Positions 1 to 8,983 of a stretch of 64,000 nucleotides of DNA are shown in pieces. The stretch's first letter is position 1, and every line of letters starts with the position of its first letter. This DNA comes from Eubacterium callanderi (lineage in GTDB: Bacteria; Bacillota; Clostridia; Eubacteriales; Eubacteriaceae): contig NZ_FRBP01000003.1 in assembly GCF_900142645.1 (NCBI RefSeq), forward strand, positions 1 to 64,000, written 5' to 3'. Both the position numbers and the translations under genes were made by a program. The notes under the pieces are model-generated. The model ran no database searches. It was not told the DNA's origin and was given only the letters and a program-made list of their open reading frames with translations.

Positions 1-2467
1 CATTCACTGGCTGGTTCTGCCCTGTCGTTGGAATAGCATCTACTACCTCTTTCGATTTTACTTTATCAGCCGGTGCATCTGTTGTTACCTCTGCGATGAC
101 TTCATCATTCGTAGCTGTCTGTCCATATGGTTTATTTACAACTCCCCCTTGCGCCGTATACAGTTCTGTATCAGTAGCCTGTGGTGTTGTGTCAACAACA
201 TTGACTGTAACATCCACTTCTTCCTTGCTTCCATCTGGATATGTCACTACGATCGTTCCTGTGGTTTCTCCCGCTGTATCCGTATCCACTGGGGTCTTCC
301 ACTCATACCTTGTTCCCTCTGGAAGATCGTCTTTGTTCCTGATTCCGTCTTCTGCATTTGGCTGACTTCCTTTGTCGACTGTGATTGCTTGCCCTGATGG
401 GTTATATGCATCTGCTGCCAAGCCATAGTTGACCGTTACGGTAGCATCTTCCTTGGTTCCGTCTGCGTAGGTTACTTCCACGGTCACGGTCTGGTCTGCA
501 CCATCTGCAGTAGGAGTAGGAATCTCACCTTTGATCGCTTTGGATTTCACTTTCTCTGCTGGTGCCGGAGCCTCTTGGCCATCCTTGGTTTCTGTTACTG
601 TGACTTTGTCCAGAATTGCAGCCTCTTCCGCTTTCTTTCCGTAGTCCTGATTCAGTGTACCACCTTTAGCATCGTATTTGTCCTTATCTGGTGTAGTGAA
701 TGTAAATGGGTCTCCCATAACGGGATTGTCTGCATTTGGACTATATGCAACCAGAACAACCTCTGTACCATCTGGCACTAGGTTTGCGTTAACATCCAAA
801 AAGAAATTTCCGGCTACCAGATCCTTATATGGAATCTTGACTGTACCGTATTCATCAGTTGTGTATGTTTTCGTATCTTTATCATAGCCTTGAAGCTTGA
901 CGATCACATTTCCAGCATCTTCATTTGTGATTTGGATCAGTCTTGCCGGGTCTGCTGGATCAGCAATCAATGGCTTTGGAACAGTTCCTTCAATCGTTGT
1001 CTTTTTAGTGGAATCAAATGTTGTCGTTGTAGTAGTTGGTTTTGATACTAGATAATCGGCAGCGTTGTTTGGTTCTGTCTGATCTGTCATAAATTCCTGT
1101 CCATCAGGTACTCCATCACCATCTGTATCTACCTTAGTAGTATCGGTACCAATCTTCCATTCAACAAAATCAAATAGACCATCTTTGTCCGTATCATTCG
1201 CATCCAGATAAGCATTTGCATACGAATCATTCAACTGCTTTGGATCATCTCCATTATCATTTGTTGATATACCTTGTTTAGTGTTCAGATAGTCTGCTTC
1301 CATCCAGCTATCAAATAAGAAGGATTGCTGATTTTTCTCAATATATTCATTAGCTGCATGTGCAAAATCAGAAAGAGTTACGCTATCTTTTAGTTTATAG
1401 GAAATCGTATAGTTACGGCTTTGACCAAGCGTTCCAAAAAAGATTCGGTCCAAATTCTTTCTTGCTGCATCTAACTGCGCCTTTGTATCATTCCCGATGA
1501 TGCTTAGTTCTGGAACCTGACTTGTATCCACTAAGCCTTGGTCGTTAATTGGTACCGTGAATTCTTCATGGTTTTCATTAATCTTTACGCCGTCCAAATC
1601 AGAGCAATATATTTTAATATTATCTGTATCAATATATGGAAGCAACTCTGGTGGTATCTGTTCTTTCACATACACAACCCAGCTATAATCTGTCTGTAGG
1701 AAATTCTCAGCAGGTTTGAAGATGTGTATAGAACGAATGGTCATATCATCAGCATTAAATTTAATTTTTTGATTCACTTTACCTTTTGTAAAATCTGTTT
1801 CCTTTTCATTCTTATTCTTATTATTACTTTGCAAGATATAACCATTAGAAATACTGTTTGAAGCTATAGCTCCTTTATTGGTCGTCAAAACAGAATTAAA
1901 TCCAATTGGAGTATCCTGTAAATTAAGACTTTCCAATGTCTGTCCATTTTTCAGCGTGATTTTAACAGACTGTTCACGTGAAAAACCTATCAAAGCATAG
2001 TTAGGCAGTTCTGTAACTGGCAGAGACCACATCGCGCCATCGTTATGCTTTTCCAGACTAATATCATCTAAAATAACTTTATCGATTTGTTTATAAAAGG
2101 TATCGTTAGTAAAACTCAAAAGATATTTCCCAGCATATTCGTTCGCAGGGTCTGTCCCCCATCCTGTGCTTCCATTAAACCAATATGTAAATATCATAGA
2201 TAAACTTCCGTCATCCTCAACTTTATTGAAAACAGTAGAGCTATAACGTAGGTTGGTCCCGTTATCAATTCCGGTTGCCGTATAATGTGTTGTAGTATCC
2301 AGTCCTCTGATTTCCTGTGCATAGACGGTACCCAAAGACGGCACCATTAGCGTGATGCCCAGTAATACAGAGCACACGCCAATACTCAGTTTTCTTATAC
2401 CGTATCTTTGTCTTCTTTTGGTCAGTATCTGTAAACTTCTTTTTCTATAAATTGAGTTATTCTTCAT
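1..2467 (-). CDS. Large secreted surface protein with YSIRK-like signal and Rib-like repeats (3' end beyond window)
   Basis: A continuous minus-strand reading frame of 822 codons starts at an ATG (2467-2465) preceded by AAGGAAA and runs off the left edge. Residues 1-50 are a long signal peptide: a basic start, the YSIRK-type block YGIRKLSIGVCSVLLG (22-37), a hydrophobic stretch and a cleavage site after VYA. Near residues 420-460 there are acidic DxDxDG calcium-binding motifs of the thrombospondin type-3 kind (DTDKDGLFD, DTDGDGVPDG). From about residue 590 onward the chain is made of alternating Rib/alpha-like modules rich in TVTVEVTYADGTKE and TIVVTYPDGSKEE strands; a third copy begins at the edge. 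Such proteins are normally anchored by a C-terminal LPxTG, which would lie outside the window. Likely an adhesin or cell-wall surface protein; ligand unknown. Confidence 0.85.
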   Translation of the reverse strand, partial: MKNNSIYRKRSLQILTKRRQRYGIRKLSIGVCSVLLGITLMVPSLGTVYAQEIRGLDTTTHYTATGIDNGTNLRYSSTVFNKVEDDGSLSMIFTYWFNGSTGWGTDPANEYAGKYLLSFTNDTFYKQIDKVILDDISLEKHNDGAMWSLPVTELPNYALIGFSREQSVKITLKNGQTLESLNLQDTPIGFNSVLTTNKGAIASNSISNGYILQSNNKNKNEKETDFTKGKVNQKIKFNADDMTIRSIHIFKPAENFLQTDYSWVVYVKEQIPPELLPYIDTDNIKIYCSDLDGVKINENHEEFTVPINDQGLVDTSQVPELSIIGNDTKAQLDAARKNLDRIFFGTLGQSRNYTISYKLKDSVTLSDFAHAANEYIEKNQQSFLFDSWMEADYLNTKQGISTNDNGDDPKQLNDSYANAYLDANDTDKDGLFDFVEWKIGTDTTKVDTDGDGVPDGQEFMTDQTEPNNAADYLVSKPTTTTTTFDSTKKTTIEGTVPKPLIADPADPARLIQITNEDAGNVIVKLQGYDKDTKTYTTDEYGTVKIPYKDLVAGNFFLDVNANLVPDGTEVVLVAYSPNADNPVMGDPFTFTTPDKDKYDAKGGTLNQDYGKKAEEAAILDKVTVTETKDGQEAPAPAEKVKSKAIKGEIPTPTADGADQTVTVEVTYADGTKEDATVTVNYGLAADAYNPSGQAITVDKGSQPNAEDGIRNKDDLPEGTRYEWKTPVDTDTAGETTGTIVVTYPDGSKEEVDVTVNVVDTTPQATDTELYTAQGGVVNKPYGQTATNDEVIAEVTTDAPADKVKSKEVVDAIPTTGQNQPVN

Positions 2468-3144
2468 AAAAATCAATTTCCTTTTAACTGTAAAATATCG
2501 TTTAAAGATAGTGCATTTTATATCCTCAAAAAATTTTTTTTAAAAGTTAGATACATATAAAAAAATTTAATTCTAGATTTTCATATATTTAATTTATATA
2601 ATAATAAAAACTTACAAAAATGGATTTTCTATAGTCACCTTAGCCTTTCCCTTTTAAAAATAAATTTTTTTCGCATTAAAAATACATATTATTTTTTATC
2701 TTTAAACTATAAATAAAATAGTTCATAATTCATAATAAGTCTATACTATTTAGAAGTTATAGCTGTTTTTTACATATTTTTATATATTTTATACATATTT
2801 ATTCTTTTTCTAATTAAAAATAAATCTACTGTCTCTTAGATATATCTTCAAAAAAGGAACGCCTACTTTAACAACTATATTTTTTGCCAATTGCATTTTC
2901 CTGCTTTAATGTATAATAGATTTCGTTAAATTAAACGTCATATGTCTTTTATATTTTTCTCAAGTAATTAAGAATTTTAAGTTGTTATTTTGATTTTTTT
3001 AAACACAAAAAATATTTTAGTATGTATATTCTTTTAAAAATTTTCTTATTGAAAAAACTTCATATAACGATTAATGCTCTGTTTTAAAAATATTTTTTTT
3101 GGTATAAATAAAAAAAGCAAATAAAAAACTGTGGAGGTGTTAAA
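2468..3144. other. AT-rich divergent intergenic region, no gene
   Basis: This 677-bp stretch separates the divergent surface-protein and bile salt hydrolase genes. It is very AT-rich, with long A and T runs. Promoters for both genes must lie here but I cannot choose among many TATAAT-like words. The minus-strand frame at 3046-3288 overlaps the hydrolase start and looks like chance. Confidence 0.5.
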
Positions 3145-4122
3145 ATGTGTACTGCAGCAACATACGTAACAAAAGATCATTATTTTGGCCGTAATCTTGA
3201 TTTGGAATTTTCTTATAATCAAAAAGTAACGATTGTGCCACGAAATTATGAATTTAATTTTCGGAAAGTGAAGCCCATGAAGTCTCATTATGCTATGATT
3301 GGTATGGCTTTTGTTGTTGAAAATTATCCATTGTATTATGATGCCACCAATGAAAAAGGCTTAAGTATGGCTGGACTAAATTTTCCTGGAAATGCAGATT
3401 ATAAACAAGAAGTAGAAGGGATAGATAATATAGCACCTTTTGAGTTTATTCCATGGATTTTAGGTCAATGCGCTACTATTGCTGAGGTAAAAAGTTTGCT
3501 CGATCGAATTAATTTAATTAATATCGATTTTAGCAAAGAGTTGCCTTTATCGCCTTTGCATTGGATTATTTCAGACAAAGAAGTATCTATAACCGTAGAA
3601 TCAGTAAAGGCAGGCTTAAAAATATATGATAATTCAATAGGTATTTTGACTAATAATCCTACTTTTGATATTCAGATGTTTAATCTTAATAATTACATTA
3701 ATATTACCAAAGAAGTTCCAGAAAATCGTTTTTCAAGTAAATTAGACCTCGATATATATAGTCGTGGTATGGGTGCTATTGGCCTTCCAGGCGATCTTTC
3801 TTCATCATCTCGTTTCGTGAAAGCAGCCTTTACTAAACTAAACTCAATTTCTGGAACTTCTGAATCTGAAAGCATTAGTCAGTTTTTTCACATACTTGGT
3901 TCAGTCAATCAAGAACGCGGATGTGTTCGTCTGGCTAAAGATACGTACGAAATCACTATTTACAGTTCATGTTGCAATACAGACAAGGGAATTTATTACT
4001 ATAAAACTTATGAAAATAGTCAAATAACAGGGATTGATTTGTATAATGAAAATCTTGACAGTCAAATTCTTATTTCTTACCCGTTAATTAGTGGACAGCA
4101 TATAAAAATGCAAAACAGATAA
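3145..4122 (+). CDS. bsh: Bile salt hydrolase (choloylglycine hydrolase)
   Basis: The 325-residue product is a full-length member of the choloylglycine hydrolase branch of Ntn hydrolases, which cleave the amide bond of glycine- or taurine-conjugated bile salts in the cytoplasm. The nucleophile Cys2 directly follows the initiator Met (MCTAATY), as required for autoprocessing. Other expected residues are in place: Arg16 and Asp19 (GRNLDLEF), Asn79 (AGLNFPGNADY), Asn170 (ILTNNP) and Arg223 in GLPGDLSSSSRF. A Ser-Arg-Gly triplet at 206-208 lies in the loop just before this last motif. The start is fixed by GGAGGTG at 3132-3138. The gene stands alone, with no transporter beside it. Penicillin V acylases share the fold, but the GLPGD and NFPGNADY blocks favour bile salt hydrolase. 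A strong hairpin 375 bp downstream may end the transcript. Confidence 0.92.
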   Translation: MCTAATYVTKDHYFGRNLDLEFSYNQKVTIVPRNYEFNFRKVKPMKSHYAMIGMAFVVENYPLYYDATNEKGLSMAGLNFPGNADYKQEVEGIDNIAPFEFIPWILGQCATIAEVKSLLDRINLINIDFSKELPLSPLHWIISDKEVSITVESVKAGLKIYDNSIGILTNNPTFDIQMFNLNNYINITKEVPENRFSSKLDLDIYSRGMGAIGLPGDLSSSSRFVKAAFTKLNSISGTSESESISQFFHILGSVNQERGCVRLAKDTYEITIYSSCCNTDKGIYYYKTYENSQITGIDLYNENLDSQILISYPLISGQHIKMQNR

Positions 4123-4366
4123 TAACATTTTTACCTTTATATTCGATATTAAAAAAATGAAGTTCTATGTTTTTTATCAACTATCAACAATTTGAGCATC
4201 TATTGTATGAACCTATTTTAAAAAAACTTTTATATTTGTTTAGAGTTTTCAAATTTTATTTTAACGCTTAACATTATTATAACTTTTAGAATATTTCGAC
4301 ATTTAATAAGTTTCATCAAAAAATCCAAAAGCATGAACCGTTTATAAAATAGATTTTTCCATTTTC

Positions 4367-4411
4367 TTATTTCAATGGTTCAACCGTAAACAGGTCAATA
4401 TGTTCTTTCAT
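4367..4411 (-). pseudogene. IS200/IS605-type TnpA C-terminal fragment
   Basis: Read on the minus strand this gives MKEHIDLFTVEPLK followed by a stop. It matches the C-terminal tail of IS200 TnpA (KEYIDPFTGEPVK-like) and the tail of the longer decayed copy at 40542-40976 (MKEYIDPFTVKMVK). Nothing recognisable of the rest of the element remains around it. Confidence 0.55.
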
Positions 4412-5515
4412 CTTTCTATTTGGGTTTTTGGTATAGATATTAAACTTTACTTTAACTCCATATTACTTACATAAAAGGTGGTTTTCCTTACAATGTAAAA
4501 CCCTCTCAATATATAAAATTGAGAGGGTTTTATGAGAGGATGAGGCGCAAATTTTAAACGTTATTATTATCTATACTACCTAAACTTCAGATGAAATAAA
4601 TGGTCGATCAGTGACATTGAATTAATTTAGGTTAGGAGGGCACCTCGAACTCCGATTGTTAGTAACAACATGCTTTGGAGCCATTCATATTGTTACTGAG
4701 ATAATAATATATTAATTAAAACATCAAAGCAAGTAATTTTAGGTGTGAAAATGTAAAAAACAATATTTTTTTCTGTGTAAAATTTCAATATATCGATATT
4801 TTTTTAAGCTAATGTAATTATCTAATTTATCCTTTTCCATTTTTTGTAGATTAACCCTGTTGTATGTATCTTTTTTCAGTACTATAGTCCATTATTGATT
4901 GATTTTTAATGCTATTATCCGTCATTTTATCCATAAATGGCTATTTTACATTTTTATAAACAACGGTCAGTACTTCATTAATTTATTTCTAACAAAATTA
5001 TAAAAATATTTTCAATAACAATAAATACTCCTACTACTATAAAAGCTCATTTTCAGGGATAAATTATACCATCTAAAATATAATAATCTACTTTACATCT
5101 GATCCTATTTGCCAAGATTCAACCTGTTTATAAAAATTTTTGTTTACTCTACTAGATAATTTATAAAAAGATATCGCTATTATACAAACCATAAACAAAT
5201 TTGTTTTAATCTACTTTCTATTTTTTCTGTAATATTCTTTTCGTTCTCTTTTTACACATACAAATTTTGAATATTAAAAATATTTATTGAAAATTTATAA
5301 AATAATCAGATGCTTTAAAAAAACAAAAATTTTATTCAGTATATCCAATAACTTTAATCATAATATAAAATATTTACGCTGTAATTTTCAACAAATATAT
5401 GTAAATAATATTTCTTTTTTGTATGACTATTGGAAAAGTATTTTAATTTTTTTATACTAATAATACGCTATATTATATCAATTCTTTTTTAAAAGACAAG
5501 GAAAGGAAAATACCA
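4412..5515. other. AT-rich gene-free stretch
   Basis: No convincing reading frame is present between the IS200 fragment and the AraC gene. Apart from the hairpin at 4497-4531, the only structure seen is an inverted GTAACAA/TTGTTAC pair around 4665-4700 in a locally less AT-rich patch (about 4615-4700). It could be a decayed element or an untranslated leader; I see no known RNA family. Confidence 0.4.
4497..4531. terminator. Strong palindromic terminator
   Basis: A 14-bp perfect inverted repeat (AAAACCCTCTCAAT / ATTGAGAGGGTTTT) with a 7-nt loop. A-run and T-run flanks allow it to work on either strand. It is the first good terminator after the bile salt hydrolase gene, although 375 bp downstream. 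Confidence 0.7.
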
Positions 5516-6718
5516 ATGAATAATTTTTATAAGATCATAAAATCGATTCACGTAATATCTAAACTCCCAATACATGTTTTTGATAAAAAGTTTTTATTAA
5601 AAAATCTATATGTTTCAAACCAAGTATACATACTTCCATATGACTTCAAAAAGCATCTTACTCAACCTAATAGCAAGAAATCTCCTTACTTATTTTCTGG
5701 AATATTTGACGAAGTTTTCTTACAGTTTTGTTTCAAAGATATCATTCTAATACTTGGTCCATTCATAACCAACCATCTCGATGAAAATAATATACTAAAA
5801 AAAATTCGAACAATCACTCGAGACGAAAATTATGAAAACCATTTATCTCGTTACTTACATCACCTACCTGTTTTTCCTTTAGGAGATATTCGTGATATTC
5901 TTATTTTATTAAACTTTATATTTAATGGAGATGATGAATGTCCATATTCTAAAGAACTACATCAACAAGTTTCTTTAAATGAAATTAAAATCAAAAATAA
6001 TACTATTAATAACTATACTAATCGTATTTTTAATGCAGAAAATTATTTATATTATTATGAAGCACAATTATTGGATCTTGTTAGAAAAGGAGATCTGAAA
6101 AGCTTAAAAGAAAATTTAGCCAAAACAAGTAACAGTATAATACCCAATGTTAGCGGAGATTTTATCCGTACAGAAAAAAATTATACAATTATCATTTTAG
6201 AAAAGCTCTCTTCCCAATCAATTCAATTGGGTCATGATATTACCAATATTTATCGACTTCGTGATTTTTATATTAAACAACTGGAAAATATAACAGAATT
6301 GATGGATGTTCTTTACGTTAGGGATACTGCAATTATACATTTCACTAAAATAATGCACGATTTTTTAAGTGGAAGTTGCTCATCTTTTGTAAAATCTGTT
6401 ATTCAGTTTATTGGCCTTAATTTATATAGTTCGATTAAAATATCAGATATTGCAAACAAGTTTTTTGTATCCGAATCAACTCTCCGCTCTAAATTCAAAA
6501 AAGAAATTGGACTTAGTGTCATAGAGTACATAAATAAACGAAAAATCAATGAAGCAAAATTATTACTACGATCTGGCCTCTCCCCTCTTGAAGTTTCTGG
6601 TACTCTTGATTATTATGACTATTCTCATTTTTATAAAACTTTCAAAAAGTTTACAGGAGTATCTCCTAAAGATTATCAATTTTCTACCAATCTACTTGAT
6701 AAAGAAAAGATCATTTAG
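5516..6718 (+). CDS. AraC-family transcriptional regulator
   Basis: The 400-residue protein has a C-terminal AraC-type double helix-turn-helix domain at about residues 306-392, including ISDIANKFFVSESTLRSKFKKE and a second helix pair ending in the family signature SHFYKTFKKFTGVSPKDY. The first ~290 residues match no domain I recognise and presumably form the sensor and dimerisation part; no membrane segment is visible. AAGGAAAGGA lies 8-10 nt ahead of the start. It is isolated: the IbrA-like gene follows on the same strand 400 bp later with terminator-like sequence between them. Targets could include the neighbouring bile salt hydrolase or IbrAB genes, but no operator evidence supports either. 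Confidence 0.85.
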   Translation: MNNFYKIIKSIHVISKLPIHVFDKKFLLKNLYVSNQVYILPYDFKKHLTQPNSKKSPYLFSGIFDEVFLQFCFKDIILILGPFITNHLDENNILKKIRTITRDENYENHLSRYLHHLPVFPLGDIRDILILLNFIFNGDDECPYSKELHQQVSLNEIKIKNNTINNYTNRIFNAENYLYYYEAQLLDLVRKGDLKSLKENLAKTSNSIIPNVSGDFIRTEKNYTIIILEKLSSQSIQLGHDITNIYRLRDFYIKQLENITELMDVLYVRDTAIIHFTKIMHDFLSGSCSSFVKSVIQFIGLNLYSSIKISDIANKFFVSESTLRSKFKKEIGLSVIEYINKRKINEAKLLLRSGLSPLEVSGTLDYYDYSHFYKTFKKFTGVSPKDYQFSTNLLDKEKII

Positions 6719-7119
6719 CAAAAAGTTTTAAATTTTAGAATTCAATCACCATCATTAAAACTATACATCTATATCTACTTATGATATACTATAGAACAAC
6801 TTATTTTATATAAGTAAGACAGAACTATATAATTTTTAGGTTTTTATTTTCCTAGATTCTGTCCTTAAAAAAGTTATGAGTGTATTTTTTATGAAAGGAG
6901 CTAGCGACCTTTACTTAACAATCCGAAGAAAAGATAATATATATCTCTAAAAAAGAGCTGAAATTAATTTAATAATCCAGCTGTGTGATTATATAATTAT
7001 TAATCTAATAAGTATTTTTTTATATAATTATGGTATAAATGTACTGTGACAGCGAGCTCATTATACATGTATAAAATATCGTATGCAATTGTGATTGTCA
7101 ATGTAAAGTAAATCATGCT
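6719..7119. other. Intergenic stretch with a weak terminator
   Basis: An imperfect hairpin (GACAGAA ... TTCTGTC, about 6818-6867) followed by TTAAAAAAG probably ends the AraC transcript. The remainder is AT-rich without a gene. The IbrA-like start at 7120 has only a poor ribosome binding site. Confidence 0.4.
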
Positions 7120-8454
7120 ATGAGAAAAAAATATCTTCAACAAAATGTGTATCAGGCCTTACAAACTCGCCTCCATTTTATATTTAAGGAGTTCGATACT
7201 ATTTATATATCTTTTTCAGGGGGGAAAGATAGCGGTTTATTGTTGAATATTCTTTTAGAATTTCGAGATCGTTACTATCCTTTACGAACAATTGGTGTAT
7301 TCCATCAGGATTTTGAAGCACAGTATAGCATGACAACAGAATATGTAGAAGAAACTTTTTATACTTTAGAAAAACGCGTAAATGTAGAGTTATACTGGCT
7401 TTGTTTACCTATGGCAACACGAACTGCTTTAAGTAGTTATGAAATGTACTGGTATCCTTGGGACGATACAAAAAAAGACTGCTGGGTGCGCCCGATGCCA
7501 CAACATGATTATGTCATCAATTTAGATCATAATCCTATAACAACTTACCGTTATAAAATGCACCAAGAAGACTTAGCTAAGCAATTTGGCCGTTGGTATC
7601 GACGAACACATGGACATAAAAAAACAATTTGTTTGTTAGGAATTCGTGCGGATGAATCGTTGCAACGATATAGCGGTTTTATTAATAAGAAATATGCTTA
7701 TAAAGAAAAATGTTGGATTACGAAACATTTTAAAGAAGTTTGGACAGCATCACCATTATATGACTGGTCAGTTGAAGATATTTGGCATGCGTATTATCTT
7801 TTTGACTTCCCTTATAATAAGCTATATGATCTATACTATAAAGCCGGTCTAACGGTTTCTCAGATGCGTGTCGCTTCCCCTTTCCAAGATTATGCAAAAG
7901 ATTCCCTTAATCTTTATCGAATAATCGATTTTCAGATGTGGGTAAAACTATTAGGAAGAGTTCAAGGCGCAAATTTTACTATGATTTATGGTAAGACTAA
8001 AGCAATGGGATATCGTAAAGTTACTCTTCCTGAAGGTCATACATGGAAATCTTATACACAATTTTTGCTTGCTACACTTCCAACACGGTTACGTCAGAAC
8101 TACATAAAGAAATTTAATAAATCTATTACGTTTTGGCATACCGTTGGTGGTGGTCTTGAAGAAGAGACCATCCAAGAGTTGGAAGAACATGGCTATCGAA
8201 TCAAAAGGAATGGGATTTCTAATCATACAATTTTTAAGAATTCAAGAATTATTTTCTTAGACAAGATTCCAGATAATACAGACGACATCAAGTCAACCAA
8301 AGATATCCCTAGTTGGAAACGGATGTGTTTTTGTATTTTGAAAAACGATCATATTTGTCGATTCATGGGATTTGGATTGACTCGAGAACAACAGAGGCAA
8401 CTAAATTATCTTAAGGAAAAATATAATAGTTTGGAGGAACTAGGTAATGAGTAA
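7120..8454 (+). CDS. ibrA: IbrA-like PAPS-reductase-fold protein (DUF3440)
   Basis: The 444-residue protein carries a PP-loop ATP-pyrophosphatase motif, SFSGGKDSGLLL, at residues 31-42, as in phosphoadenosine-phosphosulfate reductases and DndC, followed by the long C-terminal extension typical of the IbrA/DUF3440 family. IbrA and IbrB were named as a pair needed for expression of immunoglobulin-binding proteins in E. coli; their biochemistry is not settled. A ParB-like gene overlaps the 3' end by 8 bp, which is exactly the IbrA-IbrB arrangement. There is no cysteine desulfurase, DndB/D/E or restriction gene next to it, so a phosphorothioation system is not supported. The upstream Shine-Dalgarno is weak. 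Confidence 0.8.
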   Translation: MRKKYLQQNVYQALQTRLHFIFKEFDTIYISFSGGKDSGLLLNILLEFRDRYYPLRTIGVFHQDFEAQYSMTTEYVEETFYTLEKRVNVELYWLCLPMATRTALSSYEMYWYPWDDTKKDCWVRPMPQHDYVINLDHNPITTYRYKMHQEDLAKQFGRWYRRTHGHKKTICLLGIRADESLQRYSGFINKKYAYKEKCWITKHFKEVWTASPLYDWSVEDIWHAYYLFDFPYNKLYDLYYKAGLTVSQMRVASPFQDYAKDSLNLYRIIDFQMWVKLLGRVQGANFTMIYGKTKAMGYRKVTLPEGHTWKSYTQFLLATLPTRLRQNYIKKFNKSITFWHTVGGGLEEETIQELEEHGYRIKRNGISNHTIFKNSRIIFLDKIPDNTDDIKSTKDIPSWKRMCFCILKNDHICRFMGFGLTREQQRQLNYLKEKYNSLEELGNE

Positions 8455-8983
8455 AAGTCCTGTATATAATATTCAAGCGGTTCCAGTAGAAAAAATTGTA
8501 CCAAATGATTATAACCCAAATGCTGTTGCACCACCTGAGATGAAATTATTGTATGATAGTATTAAATCGGATGGCTACACAATGCCTATTGTTTGTTATT
8601 ATGACAAGCTAAAAGATTCTTATATCATCGTCGATGGCTTTCATCGGTATAGAATTATGAAAGAATATACAGATATCTATGAACGAGAGAATGGGCTGCT
8701 GCCTGTTTCTGTCATTGATAAACCTCTTGATCAGAGGATTGCAAGTACGATTCGACATAACCGCGCTAGAGGAAGTCATGATGTAGATTTAATGAGCAAT
8801 ATCGTGAAAGAACTCCACGAATTCGGACGTTCAGACACATGGATCGCTAAACATTTGGGAATGGAGAAAGACGAGATTCTTCGTCTGAAACAGATCACAG
8901 GCGTTGCCGCCTTATTTAAAGAGGTTGACTTTGGACAAGCTTGGGAACCCATGGAAGAGGAAGAACTGTTAATGGATAGTTAA
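8447..8983 (+). CDS. ibrB: IbrB-like ParB/sulfiredoxin-fold protein
   Basis: The 178-residue protein has the ParB N-terminal fold: VEKIVPNDYNPN near residue 14, the nucleotide-binding DGFHRYR motif at 63-69 and IRHNRARGSH at 102-111. A short helix-turn-helix-like segment (DTWIAKHLGMEKDEI) follows. It begins inside the 3' end of ibrA with its own GGAGGAA site, so the two are translationally coupled. ParB-fold proteins bind or hydrolyse nucleotides and some bind DNA. The function with IbrA is inferred to be a joint one, regulatory or nucleic-acid modifying. Confidence 0.82.
   Translation: MSKSPVYNIQAVPVEKIVPNDYNPNAVAPPEMKLLYDSIKSDGYTMPIVCYYDKLKDSYIIVDGFHRYRIMKEYTDIYERENGLLPVSVIDKPLDQRIASTIRHNRARGSHDVDLMSNIVKELHEFGRSDTWIAKHLGMEKDEILRLKQITGVAALFKEVDFGQAWEPMEEEELLMDS

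Noticed and set aside
96-887. Plus-strand frames in the first kilobase
   Set aside because: They are antisense shadows of the repetitive surface-protein gene and lack ribosome binding sites.
7120-8983. DNA phosphorothioation (Dnd/Ssp) system
   Set aside because: A DndC-like fold is present but DndA/B/D/E or SspB/D partners are not, and DUF3440 plus ParB order fits IbrAB better.
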